Source: Physella acuta
Taxonomy: Eukaryota > Mollusca > Gastropoda > Physidae
Direction: 5' to 3'
NCBI RefSeq assembly: GCF_028476545.1
Contig: NW_026731783.1
Coordinates: forward strand, 487,001-551,000
DNA length: 64,000 nucleotides
Below the pieces are notes generated by a model, which saw nothing but the letters and a program-made list of their open reading frames with translations, had not been told where the DNA came from and searched no databases. Below are positions 10,868-22,707 of the stretch, in pieces. Each line of letters starts with the position of its first letter. Positions within the stretch are counted from its first letter, which is position 1. Both the position numbers and the translations under genes were made by a program.

Positions 10868-12129
10868 CTAATTCAATCATTAGTAGCACGTAGTACAGGA
10901 CACATCATATTAGCTCAAATCATACAATTTTACTATTTTAAAAAGATTAATTTAATATCTTTGAATCTACTCATTTACTAGTTAAATTAAAATATTCTTT
11001 GAGAAAATTAAATGTATTAAAATCGGTGACATAATTCCTATAAAACATGAATATGCGGTATCGATACCGCTAATATGGTACATAGTTTTGAGGCATTTAG
11101 TATTGTCTACTAAACAAATAAACCTAAAATAAATATTTTAGTTAGAAAGCATAACAAATAATGAAGACAATCTTACTAAAAACAGTTAGTCTCAGTGTTT
11201 TACTATTTTAAGTACCTTTTTAAAAATCACAATTTAAACTCAATATGAGATTAACAAAAACAAGTAAAAAGTTGAAATGAAAATTATACGACGGTAACGG
11301 CCAATAAACTCTGCTAATAAGGATGGCATATATAATTTGAATCATAATCGCGTTCTTTTCAAACGGTTAACATGGCAATGCGAACGACAACATTTGATTT
11401 TTTTGTTCACAAAATGTTTAAAGCCTGTGACGTCATATTTTATGTTGGCTACTTGTGCAACTAGCTAAATAAATGGTATGCACGTTTGGATTTGTATTTT
11501 AAAAAATTAAATTAAGGATAGAAAATACACATGTTTTCGATAAACACGTTTCAGTGTGGACGATATTACTATTAAGGTGGATTCGGTGAATGCGCATGTA
11601 AAACTGGTGGGGTTCGGTACATTCAAAATTGTTAAAACTATTACTCCAACTAGACTAACTATGATGTATGATGTATGTATGCTAATTAAATAAGTGATGT
11701 TTTGCATGGTTTCAATATATAACAACGGAAACGATAGTATTCAACATCAAATAACTGTAACTGCTTTGTTTAAAAAAACAACAACAATGAAACATAAACA
11801 TAACTATATCTAGAGTGACACAGTCAAAAATTACTGTATTGCATTTGCTTTGAAATAGAATAACCTACTTACAATGCTTTGTGGCCAACGTGATAAAAAA
11901 ACAGAAGTAGCCTTTAAAGTCATGTGTATTGTTTCTTTCTTAGTAACTAAGTATTGTATGATCAAAAGTAAAATGTAATTACTACAAACGCTCTATACAA
12001 AAAAAAACAACATACATAGCTACTTATGCGAGGCCTGACAGTTTCTTCATTATGAGATATTCAACTGCTTCTAACACTTAATGTATACAATTGGACGTAA
12101 TAACTGTGTAGAACACGCATTCTTTAAAT
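10868..12129. other. AT-rich, nothing recognised
   Basis: About 1.26 kb without supported feature. A 16-base perfect palindrome (gcggtatcgataccgc, 11055-11070) is the only local structure seen. Confidence 0.5.
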
Positions 12130-13876
12130 CAGTGGTTCCCAACCTTTTTCGAGTGGCGACCCCCTTTTATAAAAATTAAGTGACCCGCGACCCCCATAGA
12201 ATGAAAAAGCCGAAATTAGTATGGAAATTAATAAACACTAAAATAACATTTTCTAGTGGACTTTCAATATGAACTACTCTTGATAACTGTTTTAATACCA
12301 TGAGTAAAATTGCATATTATTCACTAAACATTCGTGGTTAATTATTTTTTTTTAAGCATTTTTTTTTTTGTTAACGAAAATCTATTCTCGAAAAGTTAAT
12401 CAATTTTACGATTGGGTATGAATGGTAAATACTACACCAAAATTGAGTGTGCAGTTTTTTATCTTACGCGGAATCATTCTACAAATCAAAGAATTCATCT
12501 TGCAATTCATCGTGAATGCTGGCAACATCGAGGGAAGAAGAGAATGGGTAATGCGTCAATGCAGATTCTTTTTTTTTTCAGCTCAGAGAAATAGCGCTGC
12601 AGTTTGTTTTCACTTGATTCAAGATGCCCAGAAATTTCTTCTTTCAAAATTTTAATTATCTCACAATTAGATTCATCTACCACACTGCAGAGTTTCTCAA
12701 ATTTACAATATTTCCAAGATTTATTTTCTTCGCCGATTTTGCAGCTTTGATAAAAATGCCCCGAGATAATCATGGAAAGTGATAATATTCGTACATTTTC
12801 CCTGAAGCTTCAGGTTATGCTTATGTTGATGTTCGAATATTTCTGCTAGGTACGATACTCTCTCCAACAACTCTATGTCGTTTTAAGTATACCAAAAGGT
12901 CTTGTTTTCTTTGCACTTCCAAGAACAATTTGATTTCAGATTTCAATTCAAAAACACGATTCACAACAATTCGTTTGACAGCCAGCGCACTGTAATGTAG
13001 AAGAGCAGAACCTCGTGATCTTTATTCAGGTCTTTGCTCAGTTCTTCGAAGGTTCCATATTTTATATAATTTACCACTTATACTAGCAATGGAGTCTTGA
13101 TGGCGATTGGTGAGGGCAGTGGTTAGGGAGCTAAATCTTTTCTGCTTTCTGAAAGCTCGATTTTGACCTAAACATAGATGGTGCACCATCCGTACAAACC
13201 CCCACAGCCGTTTTAACCCATTTTAATCATCCAATTTTTAAAAACAAACGTTTTTTTTTCTCCATGCTATCTTCACAAAAGAGCAACTCTTCTTTGCTAT
13301 CATCTGAATGAATATAGACAAAGACCAGCAACTGCGAACACGAACTCACGTCTATTGATTTATCAACTTAAAAAGCAAACAATGGTGAAAGCTTAATTTC
13401 AATAAAAATGTGTTATTTAACATCTACGGACATGTAAGCATTAACTTCACCATCTTCAACATGCAGCGTTTGATGAGATTTTCTCCTATTGTGTTTTTTT
13501 TTTGCTTGGCATTTTCTGTCGCGACTTCATGTGATGCTTGCACTAATGCAAAACTTCCTGTTCGATCAAGTCTCTGACGTCAGCAACTAGCTTCGTACCG
13601 ACGAAAGAACTCCATATCTTTTTTGGTGTGTTTCGAATGACTCGTCTCAAAAGACGTTTTAGTTTTGAAGATTTCATAAACTAAAACTTTGTACAGTACG
13701 CTTTGCTTCTTTTCTATTCCCTTTCCAGTGATGTTAGTAAAGCCGAATTTCAAAAATTCTTCTAAATACTTATGTTTTGTTTCAAATTACTAAGGTTTAG
13801 TATACCAGTTGGCGACCCCCCAGAAAGCCCTTCGCGACCCCCAGGGGGGTCGCGACCCCCAGGTTGGGAACCCGTG
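12130..13876 (-). mobile_element. hAT transposon, ZBED5-like, internally deleted
   Basis: Starts cagtggttcccaacc, ends in the inverted counterpart ggttgggaacccgtg, and is flanked by the perfect 8-bp repeat ctttaaat (12122-12129 and 13877-13884). Sub-terminal blocks are rich in gcgaccccc. Inside, on the minus strand, are remnants of a transposase. At 1,747 bp it is shorter than an intact member of this family would need to be, so it has lost coding sequence. Confidence 0.9.
12500..13700 (-). pseudogene. Broken hAT transposase (ZBED5/FAM200-like)
   Basis: Pieces in different minus-strand frames keep family motifs in the expected order. Near 13265-13335 the peptide QLLVFVYIHSDDSKEELLFC matches the conserved block ending in LLFCE. 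Near 13160-13213 VGVCTDGAPSM is the region holding the second catalytic Asp of the RNase-H-like core. Near 12540-12660 EEISGHLESSENKLQRYFSE resembles the helical part before the dimerisation domain. The C-terminal dimerisation domain is not seen. Frame changes and stops separate the pieces, so it is a pseudogene. The assignment rests on motif memory, not a search. Confidence 0.7.
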
Positions 13877-13884
13877 CTTTAAAT

Positions 13885-14404
13885 AAAGCTATCGAGTTAT
13901 ATCTGTAACGAATTAGTTTTGGAAAATCCTTTGCGAGAAAATAAAATTGTAACAACTATTTGCGGGAGATATCAAGAGCAATGATAATAGAAAATGTTTC
14001 TCCTAGTAGAAAAACGTATACAAATATGGAAACGTTTTCTAAATATGCAAATACATTTTATTTTTAAAACATAATTAATTTACAATTTATGCAATGTTTC
14101 CTACAAAACTTCATATATGTTTATTTTTAAAAATCGGACAACCTATTATCTGTGTAACATTTTAATAGTTTGATGTAATAAGTATATAGGTTAGCAATAT
14201 TACGTTTTATCTCCCTTGTGCTGTCTCTGAACGAAAAATGCAAACTAATCTGTATGTACTTTAATTACATACATTTTATTCCGACATCTAAACTGATTAA
14301 AAAATTGAAATGATAGTATACGTACTAAATTATTTAATATCAAGATAATAATGCATGTGATTACGTAAATTTAGACATATTTAGACATAACTATGTGAAA
14401 CTAT
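13885..14404. other. AT-rich, nothing recognised
   Basis: About 520 bases with no supported feature. Confidence 0.5.
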
Positions 14405-15025
14405 TGTCAAGATCCGGCTCTCGAGTTCCATACACACAAATGTTTCATTTTTTAAAATCTCAACAACAAAAAAATATTATACTGTAAAGAAAAACAACTT
14501 TAAACGGATAAAAACAGCCATCAGAGAACAATGAGAGTAGGTGAGGTAGACAGCCGCTTGGGTATCAGGCATGCCCCAAGCCAGCCCATTGCTTGCCACA
14601 GCCGACTTTTTCAAATAGCGTTCAATAGTGACTGTTATTTCATTCCGAATGCATTGCTGTATCTGTCAGTATGCTTTGATTAGACCTGAGTGACTTAGTT
14701 TTTTTAGTATGTAGCTTTCTACGGTTGAGCCGGGTATTGTACGGTGGTGTAGTAGTAGGGCGGGAGGTAAGTCAAGTGTGAACTGAAGGACTGAAGCGAC
14801 CCATACGGTAATTAAACCGATACATAAGCCAGTTAGTCGGATTATGTCGTACTGAGGCCTGCCTGGCTATGGGAGACAATTCCTGAGCCGGTGATATCCG
14901 TAAAGATGTATTAGCATCTAACATACTAAAATGGATTGGTAAAGTCAATTAGTTATTTTATTTAATTACTAATTTTATCATAACAGAACTAAAATACTTT
15001 AGTATGTTTTGTTCGAAACATGTAG
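14405..15025. mobile_element. Remnant of the element-C type of hAT (inverted relative to C)
   Basis: The stretch 14500-14900 is the reverse complement, with changes, of parts of 22915-23770. Shared pieces include the ggtgatatccg/cggatatcacc block, agccagttagtcggat, and cagccgcttgg. The left edge (caagatccggctctcgag) and right edge (actttagtatgttttg...cgaaacatg) resemble hAT sub-terminal sequence. No exact terminal CAG/CTG pair or target duplication remains. It lacks the three small insertions found in C. Confidence 0.6.
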
Positions 15026-15197
15026 GTAACCCGGGGTAATTCAATACACTACTTTTCTAAAAAAATTGTAAAAAATCTAAAATTAACACTACCACAATAT
15101 AATATTGAGGGTATAACTAGACATACATTACTTATATGATGGCTAACAAATATAGAGATACTTTATAAAACAAAATACAGTTTTTAAATATTTCACT

Positions 15198-15422
15198 TTT
15201 ATTACAAAAAAATGGCAAGCGAGGCAATTCCACACACATTATGAACATTTACAAATGCATGTATTTAAAAATGTGTAAAAAAACATGTTTCTCCTTGAAA
15301 ACAATTATTCATGTGGGCAACCCCTCTTCATCACTGGGTGAGGAGAAAGCCTCAATTTCTTCCTCCTGAATTTTGCTCTCATCTGTCATAGGCCGAAGTT
15401 ATTCGTTTATAAGCGGACCATT
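15198..15422 (-). pseudogene. Possible decayed terminal exon (acidic C-terminus)
   Basis: On the minus strand a pyrimidine-rich stretch ending ttcttatttcag (15423-15434) could be a splice acceptor. The following sequence encodes an acidic tail, MTDESKIQEEEIEAFSSPS then DEEGLPT and a stop at 15309-15311. An AATAAA signal lies about 105 bases further on (15198-15203). In the same frame one stop lies between the acceptor and the Met, so it is either not coding or a pseudogene. Acidic Glu/Ser/Asp tails of this kind occur at the ends of pogo/CENP-B-like proteins and many others, so no function is claimed. The phrase gtgtggaattgcc recurs at 15776-15806. Confidence 0.3.
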
Positions 15423-15434
15423 CTGAAATAAGAA

Positions 15435-16106
15435 AAAAATTAAATGTTAGAAAGTCTAGCTACTAATGTGTGTATGGGGATGTTTAGCTCTAAATATTGC
15501 ATAAATTATAATAAATTATATAGGTACAGTAAAAATAATAATAGATAAAGAAATAAAATAAGTCTGTGGCAATGTTACTTAATTTTAATAGCAGAGTCTT
15601 TTAAAAAATATAGTGCTAGATCTAGTACTATTTAAGTACTTTTTAAAATTAAATCATGAGTTGTGGATTACAGAATTAGCCACAACCAGTTTAAATGGTT
15701 TAACATAATAGCTAAACCCTCTAAAGAGTATACAAAGCAACATGGGACATTCCAAACTATAGTGTATGGAATTGCCCCACACCATGTGTGTGGAATTGCC
15801 CCACACCTACTATTGAAAAAAATATGTTTTCCTGTTCTAAATTAAAGGCTGAATCTAGCATCATTAACTGTTACTATTAACACAAATAATTAAGTTTTCA
15901 TAAAATCAATAAATAATTAACAACAATTAAAAATAAGACAAAACAAACTATTTTTAAAAAGTGCAGGGGTTGTACTTACGTAAGGATGTTTGATAGTTCT
16001 ATTAAATTTTACTTTATTTTAGGGGCTATTATAATATACAGTACTTCACCCTTATCTTTCTGTGAACTAAATAAGTAATTTGTGTATGTCAACACTAGAC
16101 ACACTA
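15435..16106. other. AT-rich, small direct repeat only
   Basis: About 670 bases. The motif tggaattgccccacacc occurs twice (about 15768-15808) and in diverged form near 15222 and 15040. Nothing else was recognised. Confidence 0.5.
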
Positions 16107-16302
16107 ACCATTGCATTCATATGTGGTTGGATTCATTATTCACATTTTACGTGTGACCATTGTATTCATATGTGGTTGGATTCATTATTCACATTGTACG
16201 TGTGACCATTACATTCATATGTGGTTGGATTCATTATTCACATTTTACGTGTGACCATTACATTCATATGTGGTTGGATTCATTATTCACATTTTACGTG
16301 TG
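16107..16302 (+). repeat. 49-bp minisatellite, exactly four copies
   Basis: Units start at 16107, 16156, 16205 and 16254, each beginning accatt and ending ttacgtgtg. A single related unit is at about 5168-5214. The array runs into the SINE-like block (taatggtagagc) also found at 5260, so one part of that repeat has been amplified here. Confidence 0.9.
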
Positions 16303-16599
16303 AGAGATAGTGCAATTAACTGCTAGATAATGGGACGGCCTAATGGTAGAGCATGTTACTACACTGTGAAGCAACAGAAAATGTATCTGGCCAAAGTTGA
16401 AATATCAACCTCATCAAATACAACATTATTCTCATCTAAACCCAAATCAGAATAGCCTGATCATATGGAGTCAACAAAAAAACGTACTAGTAATACTTAT
16501 CAAAACTATAATAAGTATTCACTAAGATACTCAACTAAGTTATAGTGCTGATATCGACTTACTTTATTTTTGCAATAAAAGTAGTTAACATTTGACAGA

Positions 16600-17420
16600 A
16601 GGCAGATAATTAAATATTTTACTTACATACGAAATTGTATTTATCGATCTGAAATAGTACTCAAGTTAAAGGTTTTTTTGAAAAATTGAAAGTATAAAAA
16701 GTTTCACTTCCGGTTATCGGAAATCGCTGAAAAGTTGACATAAATGTACACATTTGATATACTACTTATATATGAAATTTCATCAACCTAGCTGTAACGG
16801 TACTCAAGTTTTCGTGTTTACAGACACGCTCACACACAGACACAGACACACACATACACATATATCTGGACAAGATTACAAAACTATGTTTTTTCTTCTC
16901 AGGGTGGTGTAAAAAGTCGAGATTTGGGGTCATCCATAAATAATGTCACGCTTTTTTGACCAATGTTACCTTCCATCTCCCCTCCTTCACACGTCGTCAC
17001 AAAAAGCCAGATCCTCCCCCCCCCCCCATCTAAAATGACGTCACACCTCAGCCTACCCCCCCCCTCTCAAAAATGTTATTGCATTTGTCTAAAAACATCG
17101 ATATGTTTCCAACATCTTGTCAGAACTCTGTCAATATATAGTATTTTGATAAATTCCTAATACAATTTATTAAAACTTTTTTTCTAAAACGCGAAATAAT
17201 GGCTAAAACTCGGTTTTGAACATTGCCTTTTTATAATGCAAAAACGTAAAGTCACACCATCTGAACCCCCCCCCCCCCCCTCCCCCTCATCACACACCGT
17301 CACAAAATTACGCCCCCCTCCCCTACCAGTATGATGTCATTTGTGGACCACCCCTTTGGAATTATTTTTTTTTGCACGAATACAAGACTTTCTCTATACT
17401 TTGTATATACGAGAAAGTAA
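16600..17420 (+). repeat. R2 interspersed repeat copy, interrupted
   Basis: Matches the longest R2 copy from the actcaagtta block through atgaaatttcatcaacctag, the CA-rich tract and, after the inserted MITE, the terminal hairpin tttctctatactttgtatat. It lacks the 5' third. Confidence 0.65.
16926..17354. mobile_element. TIR MITE inside R2
   Basis: The left end ggggtcatccataaataatg and the right end (reverse) ggggtggtccacaaatgaca are imperfect inverted repeats, flanked by a 3-base ttt on each side. Inside lie four C-rich runs around tgacgtca-like motifs and no coding sequence. The superfamily is not assigned; the short duplication argues against hAT. Confidence 0.55.
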
Positions 17421-17807
17421 AAAAACAACACACAATTTAAGTTCATACTTCTCTCCCGTTCTATGATTATTATTTCAATGCAAGGGATGCTACTTTAAAA
17501 ACAGTTCAGAAACTCAAACAAGAAATTAATAACTAAATTGTACTATTGAAACATTGTCTTTATTTGTACAAATAAAAATTGCTTCCAAAATATAATTGAT
17601 ATTATATGTAGTATTTTATCAATGGAAATATTTTTAGATTTTTATCGATTTTAAAACTGTACCTCAAATATACAGATACAAATTAAAACCATAGCTTTCT
17701 TTGAAGCGCTTTGTATCAAATATGATAACCTTTTACGATTGTGACGATTTCACACTGAAAATTAGTGTAGCTAATTAATTTTTTCTATGTGTTTTAATGT
17801 ATTAAAA
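17421..17807. other. AT-rich, nothing recognised
   Basis: About 390 bases with no supported feature. Confidence 0.5.
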
Positions 17808-18670
17808 CAGGGGTAGGCAATCTTTCTTAGAAGCAAGTGCCAAAAGTTACAATTTAAAAAACGTCTTAGCTTTTAAAGAGCCACTAATATTGGTATTTGA
17901 TTAAGATTAGGTAAATAAATGTGCTTGTATTATTTGAAATAGCTTTAAATATGAAATAATATATATTCCAATAAAAACACACAACTTTTCCCCACTAAAC
18001 ATATACAAGTATTTTTATAAGTTCTGCAAGAGTAATGTAATTTGAAATCATATAATATAACTATACTTATTGATTGACATTTAAAGTAGTTACATCGATG
18101 GAAGCATTGACCTTGCATGACTTTTAAAAGAGTGTTTAAATCTGGCTTATAACTTGTTTTACAGTTTTACAGCATGCTTGAAACTTTACAGTTTCAAGCA
18201 TGCCTTTAGATTTGTGTTTGTTAATTGGCTTCTTACTTTACGTTTTAATATATTTATGCAAGTGAACGCTCGCTCTCACGAATATGCTTATCTAAAGATC
18301 GTCAGCCCTCCAGATGTCAACTTCTCCTACCTTACTGTTACATTCTGGAATTACATGCGTCACATATGAGAGCCTCAACTCGCATCCTTTAATTTTCGTC
18401 GAGGGGTAAACATGTTTTTCTAGAATGATAGTATATGTAAAAGGGAGACAAACAAAAACAAAACTTACAGAGTAATACATTGTAATAGAACTTTAAACAT
18501 AGATATTTTAAAATATTCTATATTTATAAAAAGTACTGACAATAATATAATGTAGACAAATACAAAAACATTAAGTACTTAAAATGATTAATATAAAAAC
18601 AGTGCTGAATATAAATTATATATAAATTGACCAAATTGTACACGTTTCTCTTATACAAGCAATACATACG
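17808..18670 (-). mobile_element. hAT remnant with decayed transposase end
   Basis: Begins caggggtaggcaatc and is homologous, in reverse, to 7250-8421. The transposase tail region (18200-18370, reverse) matches the segment of element B that carries the dimerisation motif. A perfect 14-base-arm hairpin, gcatgcttgaaact/agtttcaagcatgc with a 4-base loop (18172-18203), lies inside. The other end is missing. Confidence 0.6.
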
Positions 18671-18779
18671 GCTTTACTTTACTCGAGAGTTCAGACATGT
18701 TGCGAAAAAACTGTTTTTTAATTATAATAGGTAAAATTAAGCTATAGTTATAAGTCAATAACCCCGCATTGTTCTAGTA

Positions 18780-18979
18780 GAAACAATGGAACGAACTGAC
18801 CTGTCACGTGTGACTGTCAGCTGACCAAGCGTTAGGAGTTGGTCAGTCTAACGTGTAGGACATAGTCGCATATCAGAAAAGAGTTGGAGATTGAATACAG
18901 TTAGGAATAATTGTATGTGTGCCTATATAAGAATAAACTGTAATGTTATTTGAACTTGTCATTGTGTCGTTGTGTTGTA
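18780..18979 (+). repeat. Dispersed promoter-like repeat, partner at 37125-37330
   Basis: Both copies share aacgaactgacctgtcacgt, a palindromic gtcagctgac, gtcagtctaacgtgtaggac, and tcgcatatcag, with high identity. This copy also has cctatataag and aataaa further on. The architecture resembles an LTR or a transposon promoter, but no ends can be defined. A short related piece is at 8460-8495. Confidence 0.6.
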
Positions 18980-18987
18980 AACTGGAG

Positions 18988-19193
18988 CAGAGTTTCTTCC
19001 AGGCATCTCTTCGGGGGGGCGAAGCCCCCCCGAAAATTTTTTACCGCCCCCCCGAACGAAATGAAATTTATATAATTTATATAGAAAATATATACTTTTT
19101 ACAGTGTCCGCCCCCCCGAAGAAAGTTTACCGCCCCCCCCCCCCGAAAATTTCAAGTGCCCCCCCCGGAGAAAAAAGTCTGGAAGAAACACTG
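18988..19193. mobile_element. hAT MITE, 206 bp
   Basis: Starts cagagtttcttccaggc, ends gtctggaagaaacactg, and is flanked by the perfect 8-bp repeat aactggag (18980-18987 and 19194-19201). The interior has alternating C- and G-runs and no coding sequence. The related copy at 36468 keeps the uninterrupted sequence aactggagtaatattac, confirming the insertion. Confidence 0.92.
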
Positions 19194-19430
19194 AACTGGA
19201 GCAATATTACAGGCCTTAACAAAGCTAAGTGAAGGAGAAAGTCGATGACCTGACACATATATAATATAACCTTAGACTTCTCCCACCACACTGTGGTTGT
19301 TGGGTATGTTTCAGCAAAAAGATAAGTTGTAACAAAACGGTTTTTGTTCCCACTGTTGGTGTATGGCTTGCAGGAAAATGATCCCATGTTGCTACAAGTT
19401 CGAATAATCCAGGGAAATAGTTTATAGAAT
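19194..19430. repeat. Dispersed repeat, partner at 36468-36693
   Basis: About 230 bases nearly identical to 36468-36693, including attacaggccttaacaaagc, gtcgatgacctgacacatat and tgatcccatgttgctacaag. Similarity stops at about 19430, where the LINE begins. Minus-strand open frames in both copies share a short peptide (CQVIDFLL.LALLRPVILLQ) but have different starts. I do not recognise a protein. Confidence 0.75.
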
Positions 19431-20340
19431 AAATTAAATTCAGGAATAGGCATACACTACATTAAAACAAAGATCAACGCGCTCAGACTCAAACACCTAG
19501 ATAGAATTAGAATAAAACCGAACTATCTCCCTTTAGCACAGTATTACATAGACCATAGAATAAATACGATTTTAAAGACACATAACATGACACCACATTT
19601 TGGGGGAACAGATATAAGCAGCTTTTATAGTGAGGTTTTAAAAATATTCAAGACAAACAAAAATATAATAGGGGAGAAAACCAAGAAAATATATGATACA
19701 TTAGTCGAGCGACAGTTACAACCATTACAAAATAGAACTAAATGGGCTAAAGCAGGGGTCTCCAAACTTTTCAGTCCGAGGGCCGCATTAACTATCAAAT
19801 TTCACTTCGAGGGCCGTTTCTTCCAGGCATGTCTTTGTTTTTTCTGGGCAAAGTTCCTCAGCCATCACCAAAAAACGTTTTTTCCGTGGACAAAAAGATC
19901 TCCGCGGGCCGGATGAGAGGGCATCGCGGGCCGCATCCGGCCCGCGGGCCGTAGTTTGGAGACCCCTGGGCTAAAGAATTCAACACAGTAGACATTATCG
20001 ACACCTTCAGATACTTACACAACAAAAACAACACACAGAAAGAAAAATAAAAAGGATACAGGCTCATTTACAATACTACACCCATCTCTAGAAACATCAA
20101 GGCAAACACGAATATTAAAATAACATGTCAAATATGTAAACAACAGGTACAAGAAACAGAACATGCTAAAAGCAAGACAAACCTTTGGGAATATACTAAA
20201 AACCTCCAAACACAGACGCATTAAACAAAGCAATCACCCTAAACTCTATAAAGAAATCAAAAAATAAAACAGACGATGACAAAAAAAAATTATTGCAATA
20301 TCAATTTTTAGACATACAGTGTGGACAACTTGAAACAAAT
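19431..20340 (+). mobile_element. 5'-truncated LINE, ORF2 C-terminal part
   Basis: From about 19440 the plus frame reads GIGIHYIKTKINALRLKHLD, the typical GGIG....KI.ALRLK signature downstream of the reverse-transcriptase domain of LINE ORF2. It continues through YLPLAQYYIDHRINTILKTH and IGEKTKKIYDTLVERQ. Around 20105-20165 the pattern CQICKQQVQETEHA fits the C-terminal zinc knuckle of LINE proteins. The frame is broken in the last part (stop after NNTQKEK near 20050 and further changes), and the MITE 19753-19968 interrupts it. The reverse-transcriptase and endonuclease domains are missing. Clade not determined. Confidence 0.75.
19753..19968. mobile_element. hAT MITE, 216 bp, inside the LINE
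   Basis: Starts caggggtctccaaac and ends gtttggagacccctg; flanked by the perfect 8-bp repeat ggctaaag (19745-19752 and 19969-19976). The interior is GC-rich (ggccgcatccggcccgcggg). Removing it in silico makes the LINE frame continuous across the site (TKWAKEFNTVD), which is direct evidence for insertion after the LINE. Confidence 0.95.
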
Positions 20341-20484
20341 GTAAATTTTAACTAAAAACATATAGCGACTTGGATCTAGTGGCTATATTTAGAGCAGTAG
20401 TCTGAAAAAGACTAGGCAACACAGTCATTATTTAACACTAAAAAATTAACGCCGTCACTACTTATGATCAATCTGTTCTGTTAC

Positions 20485-20535
20485 CAGTGGCGTAGCGAGG
20501 GGGGGGGGCATATGTCCCCGGGCGCCGACCTTAAT
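20485..20535 (+). mobile_element. End fragment of a cagtggcgtagcg hAT-like element
   Basis: cagtggcgtagcgagg, then a G run, then catatgtccccgggcgcc, which also occurs inverted inside 23200-23245. Only one end is present. Confidence 0.6.
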
Positions 20536-21431
20536 TAGATTGTTTTAAAATCCTTAGCCGTCATGTAGAGAAAAGTGGCACTGACAGCAGTATCATCCAA
20601 CACTCACTAAAACTTACTTTCTCCACATTATAAAGGTAGTTGTACACAACCTTAGCCATACATTCTCTCATGTAGCTACCAATGTCTAGGGAAGTTAAAA
20701 AAAAACGTGTAACGGGTAGCTCATCATCTGGTGAAACATACCTCACAATCACAGTCAGCTGATCAATTTTAATCCGTTTCTAGGTTACCCATAATGCATT
20801 CTTAATTAGTCACACTGTGTTTTTAAAAAAAAATTATTTAAAAATAAATACATAAATATGCGGTTACATGTAATCCTAGATTTTTTGCTTGAAATAAAAT
20901 TATCTGTTGTTTATTATTTATCTGCCCTGCTTGTTGGCAGGCATTTATTGAGACATGTTGGGGCTCCACAGAAAGTTGGGGAACTAACATAATGCATGTT
21001 TAGCTGATACGTAAATCCTGCACTGTATCTAGTGTTATATTAAAAAAAAAAATGTTTAATAATTTTTTTTAATATCTCTTTTTTATACAAATATAAACTT
21101 GCATATCAGTTGCAATTGTTTTAGCTTAAACTATAAAAGGGAGATAACATTTAAAAACGTGCATAATAGTCGCTATCTAATTCGTCATAAAAAATAATTA
21201 AAACGTTTTAGGTAAAATACGGGATATATATAAAAATCATACTTTTTATCCTTAAAACCGTGAAGAACTTGAAGAAGCATGCTTATTTGAAATTTTAAAA
21301 GTATACAATTATATATTTTAAAACAGTGATCTGTGTGCATACATATTTCTGAGAAATGTAAAACATGACAAACTATGATGAGTTTTACTGCTTTATCAGT
21401 GAAAAAAACAAGTTTTTTGGAGAAATTATTA
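20536..21431. other. AT-rich, nothing recognised
   Basis: About 900 bases with no supported feature. The minus open frame 20561-20752 has no recognisable domain. Confidence 0.5.
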
Positions 21432-21439
21432 ACCTATAC

Positions 21440-21548
21440 CAGGGGTCGGCAACCTTTTGAGACGAAAGAGCCAAAAGTTACAAATTTACATTACCCGGTT
21501 TTTAAAAGACTCACTAACTTTTTCATGTCAATAGTATATTTGTTTAGG

Positions 21549-21614
<66 letters not shown>

Positions 21615-22242
21615 CCTAAACAAATATCATACTATGTATATAATATAAAATAAATAGCTTTGAATGTATGAAATAATTTCATTTGAATTTGTGTAGAGAG
21701 GATCTACTATGTAAGTCAGAGTACTTGCATTTGTTTTGAATTGCTCAAATTTCTCAGTGAAAACATACTTCATTTTGTTTATATTAATGATGAAGTGATT
21801 GAATAGTAGCATTGGTTTCATAACGATATTTTTTTTCAGTAATTAAGTAATTTACCGCTCACTATGTATTCTACAAAAAAGTTTTTTTTTTTTTTTCGAA
21901 ACAAACCACTTCTTCAAACAAGACATAGGCTGGGTTTTCAGTTTTACACTTAGCTGGTTTTGTTTCTTTGAGATATCCACTATGAAGTTGAATATTTCAA
22001 TTCGGAATGGACAATGTAATAGGAAGTACACTGAGATAGGGAGTAACTAAATAGAATAGTGAATGTTTTTTGTTTATACCTATTGTTATAGCGTTTATTA
22101 CCGAGTGTTTTCGACTAATATTTTTATGAGTTTTGAAAATAAAATAAAATAATTATTAATATATGTGCATGGAGCTGAAGAGCCGCAACTGGACACCAAA
22201 AGAGCCGCATGCGGCTCGCGAGCCGCAGGTTGCTGACCCCTG
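21440..22242 (-). mobile_element. hAT element A (caggggtcggcaacc family)
   Basis: Starts caggggtcggcaacc and ends gttgctgacccctg; flanked by acctatac on both sides (21432-21439 and 22243-22250). Minus-strand remnants (about 21640-21820) give NHFIININKMKYVFTEKFEQ, matching the plus-strand peptide in element B, so A is a deleted copy of the same family in the opposite orientation. A (TA)n tract (21548-21611) is set between inverted copies of the short motif aggatta. Confidence 0.92.
21548..21612. repeat. (TA)n microsatellite in element A
   Basis: About 64 bases of TA at the sub-terminal position where element B and the 30096 element also carry TA. Confidence 0.95.
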
Positions 22243-22707
22243 ACCTATACCAGGGGTAGGCAACGTGCGGCTCAGGTGGCTCTTTTGATGTCAAGATGCG
22301 GCTCTTCAGCTCCATGCACAAATATTAGTAAATTTTTTATTTTGTTTTCAAAACTCAAAAAAAATATTGTCCTGCGACACTCGGTAATAAAAGATAAAAT
22401 AAACAATAAACACTCGCTATTCTAGTAAAAATATTCAGTTACTCCCTATTTCAATGTACTTCTTTTTAGCTTGTCTATCCCAGGAGTCGGCAACCTTTTG
22501 AGACGGAAGAGCCAAAAGTTACAATTTTCAAAATTTCCCAGTTTTTAAAGAGCCACTAACAATTGTTTTTCAATATTTTATTATTTGATTCGGATTAGTT
22601 AAATACATTTTATTTGTTGTTTAAAATATGAAATAATATTTATTCATATAAAAATATACGTGTTTCGCCATAACAATAAACTTAGTTATAATAATATAAC
22701 TATAGCA

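Noticed and set aside
11055-11070. 16-base perfect palindrome gcggtatcgataccgc
   Set aside because: Short enough to arise by chance in 64 kb and without context; noted only.
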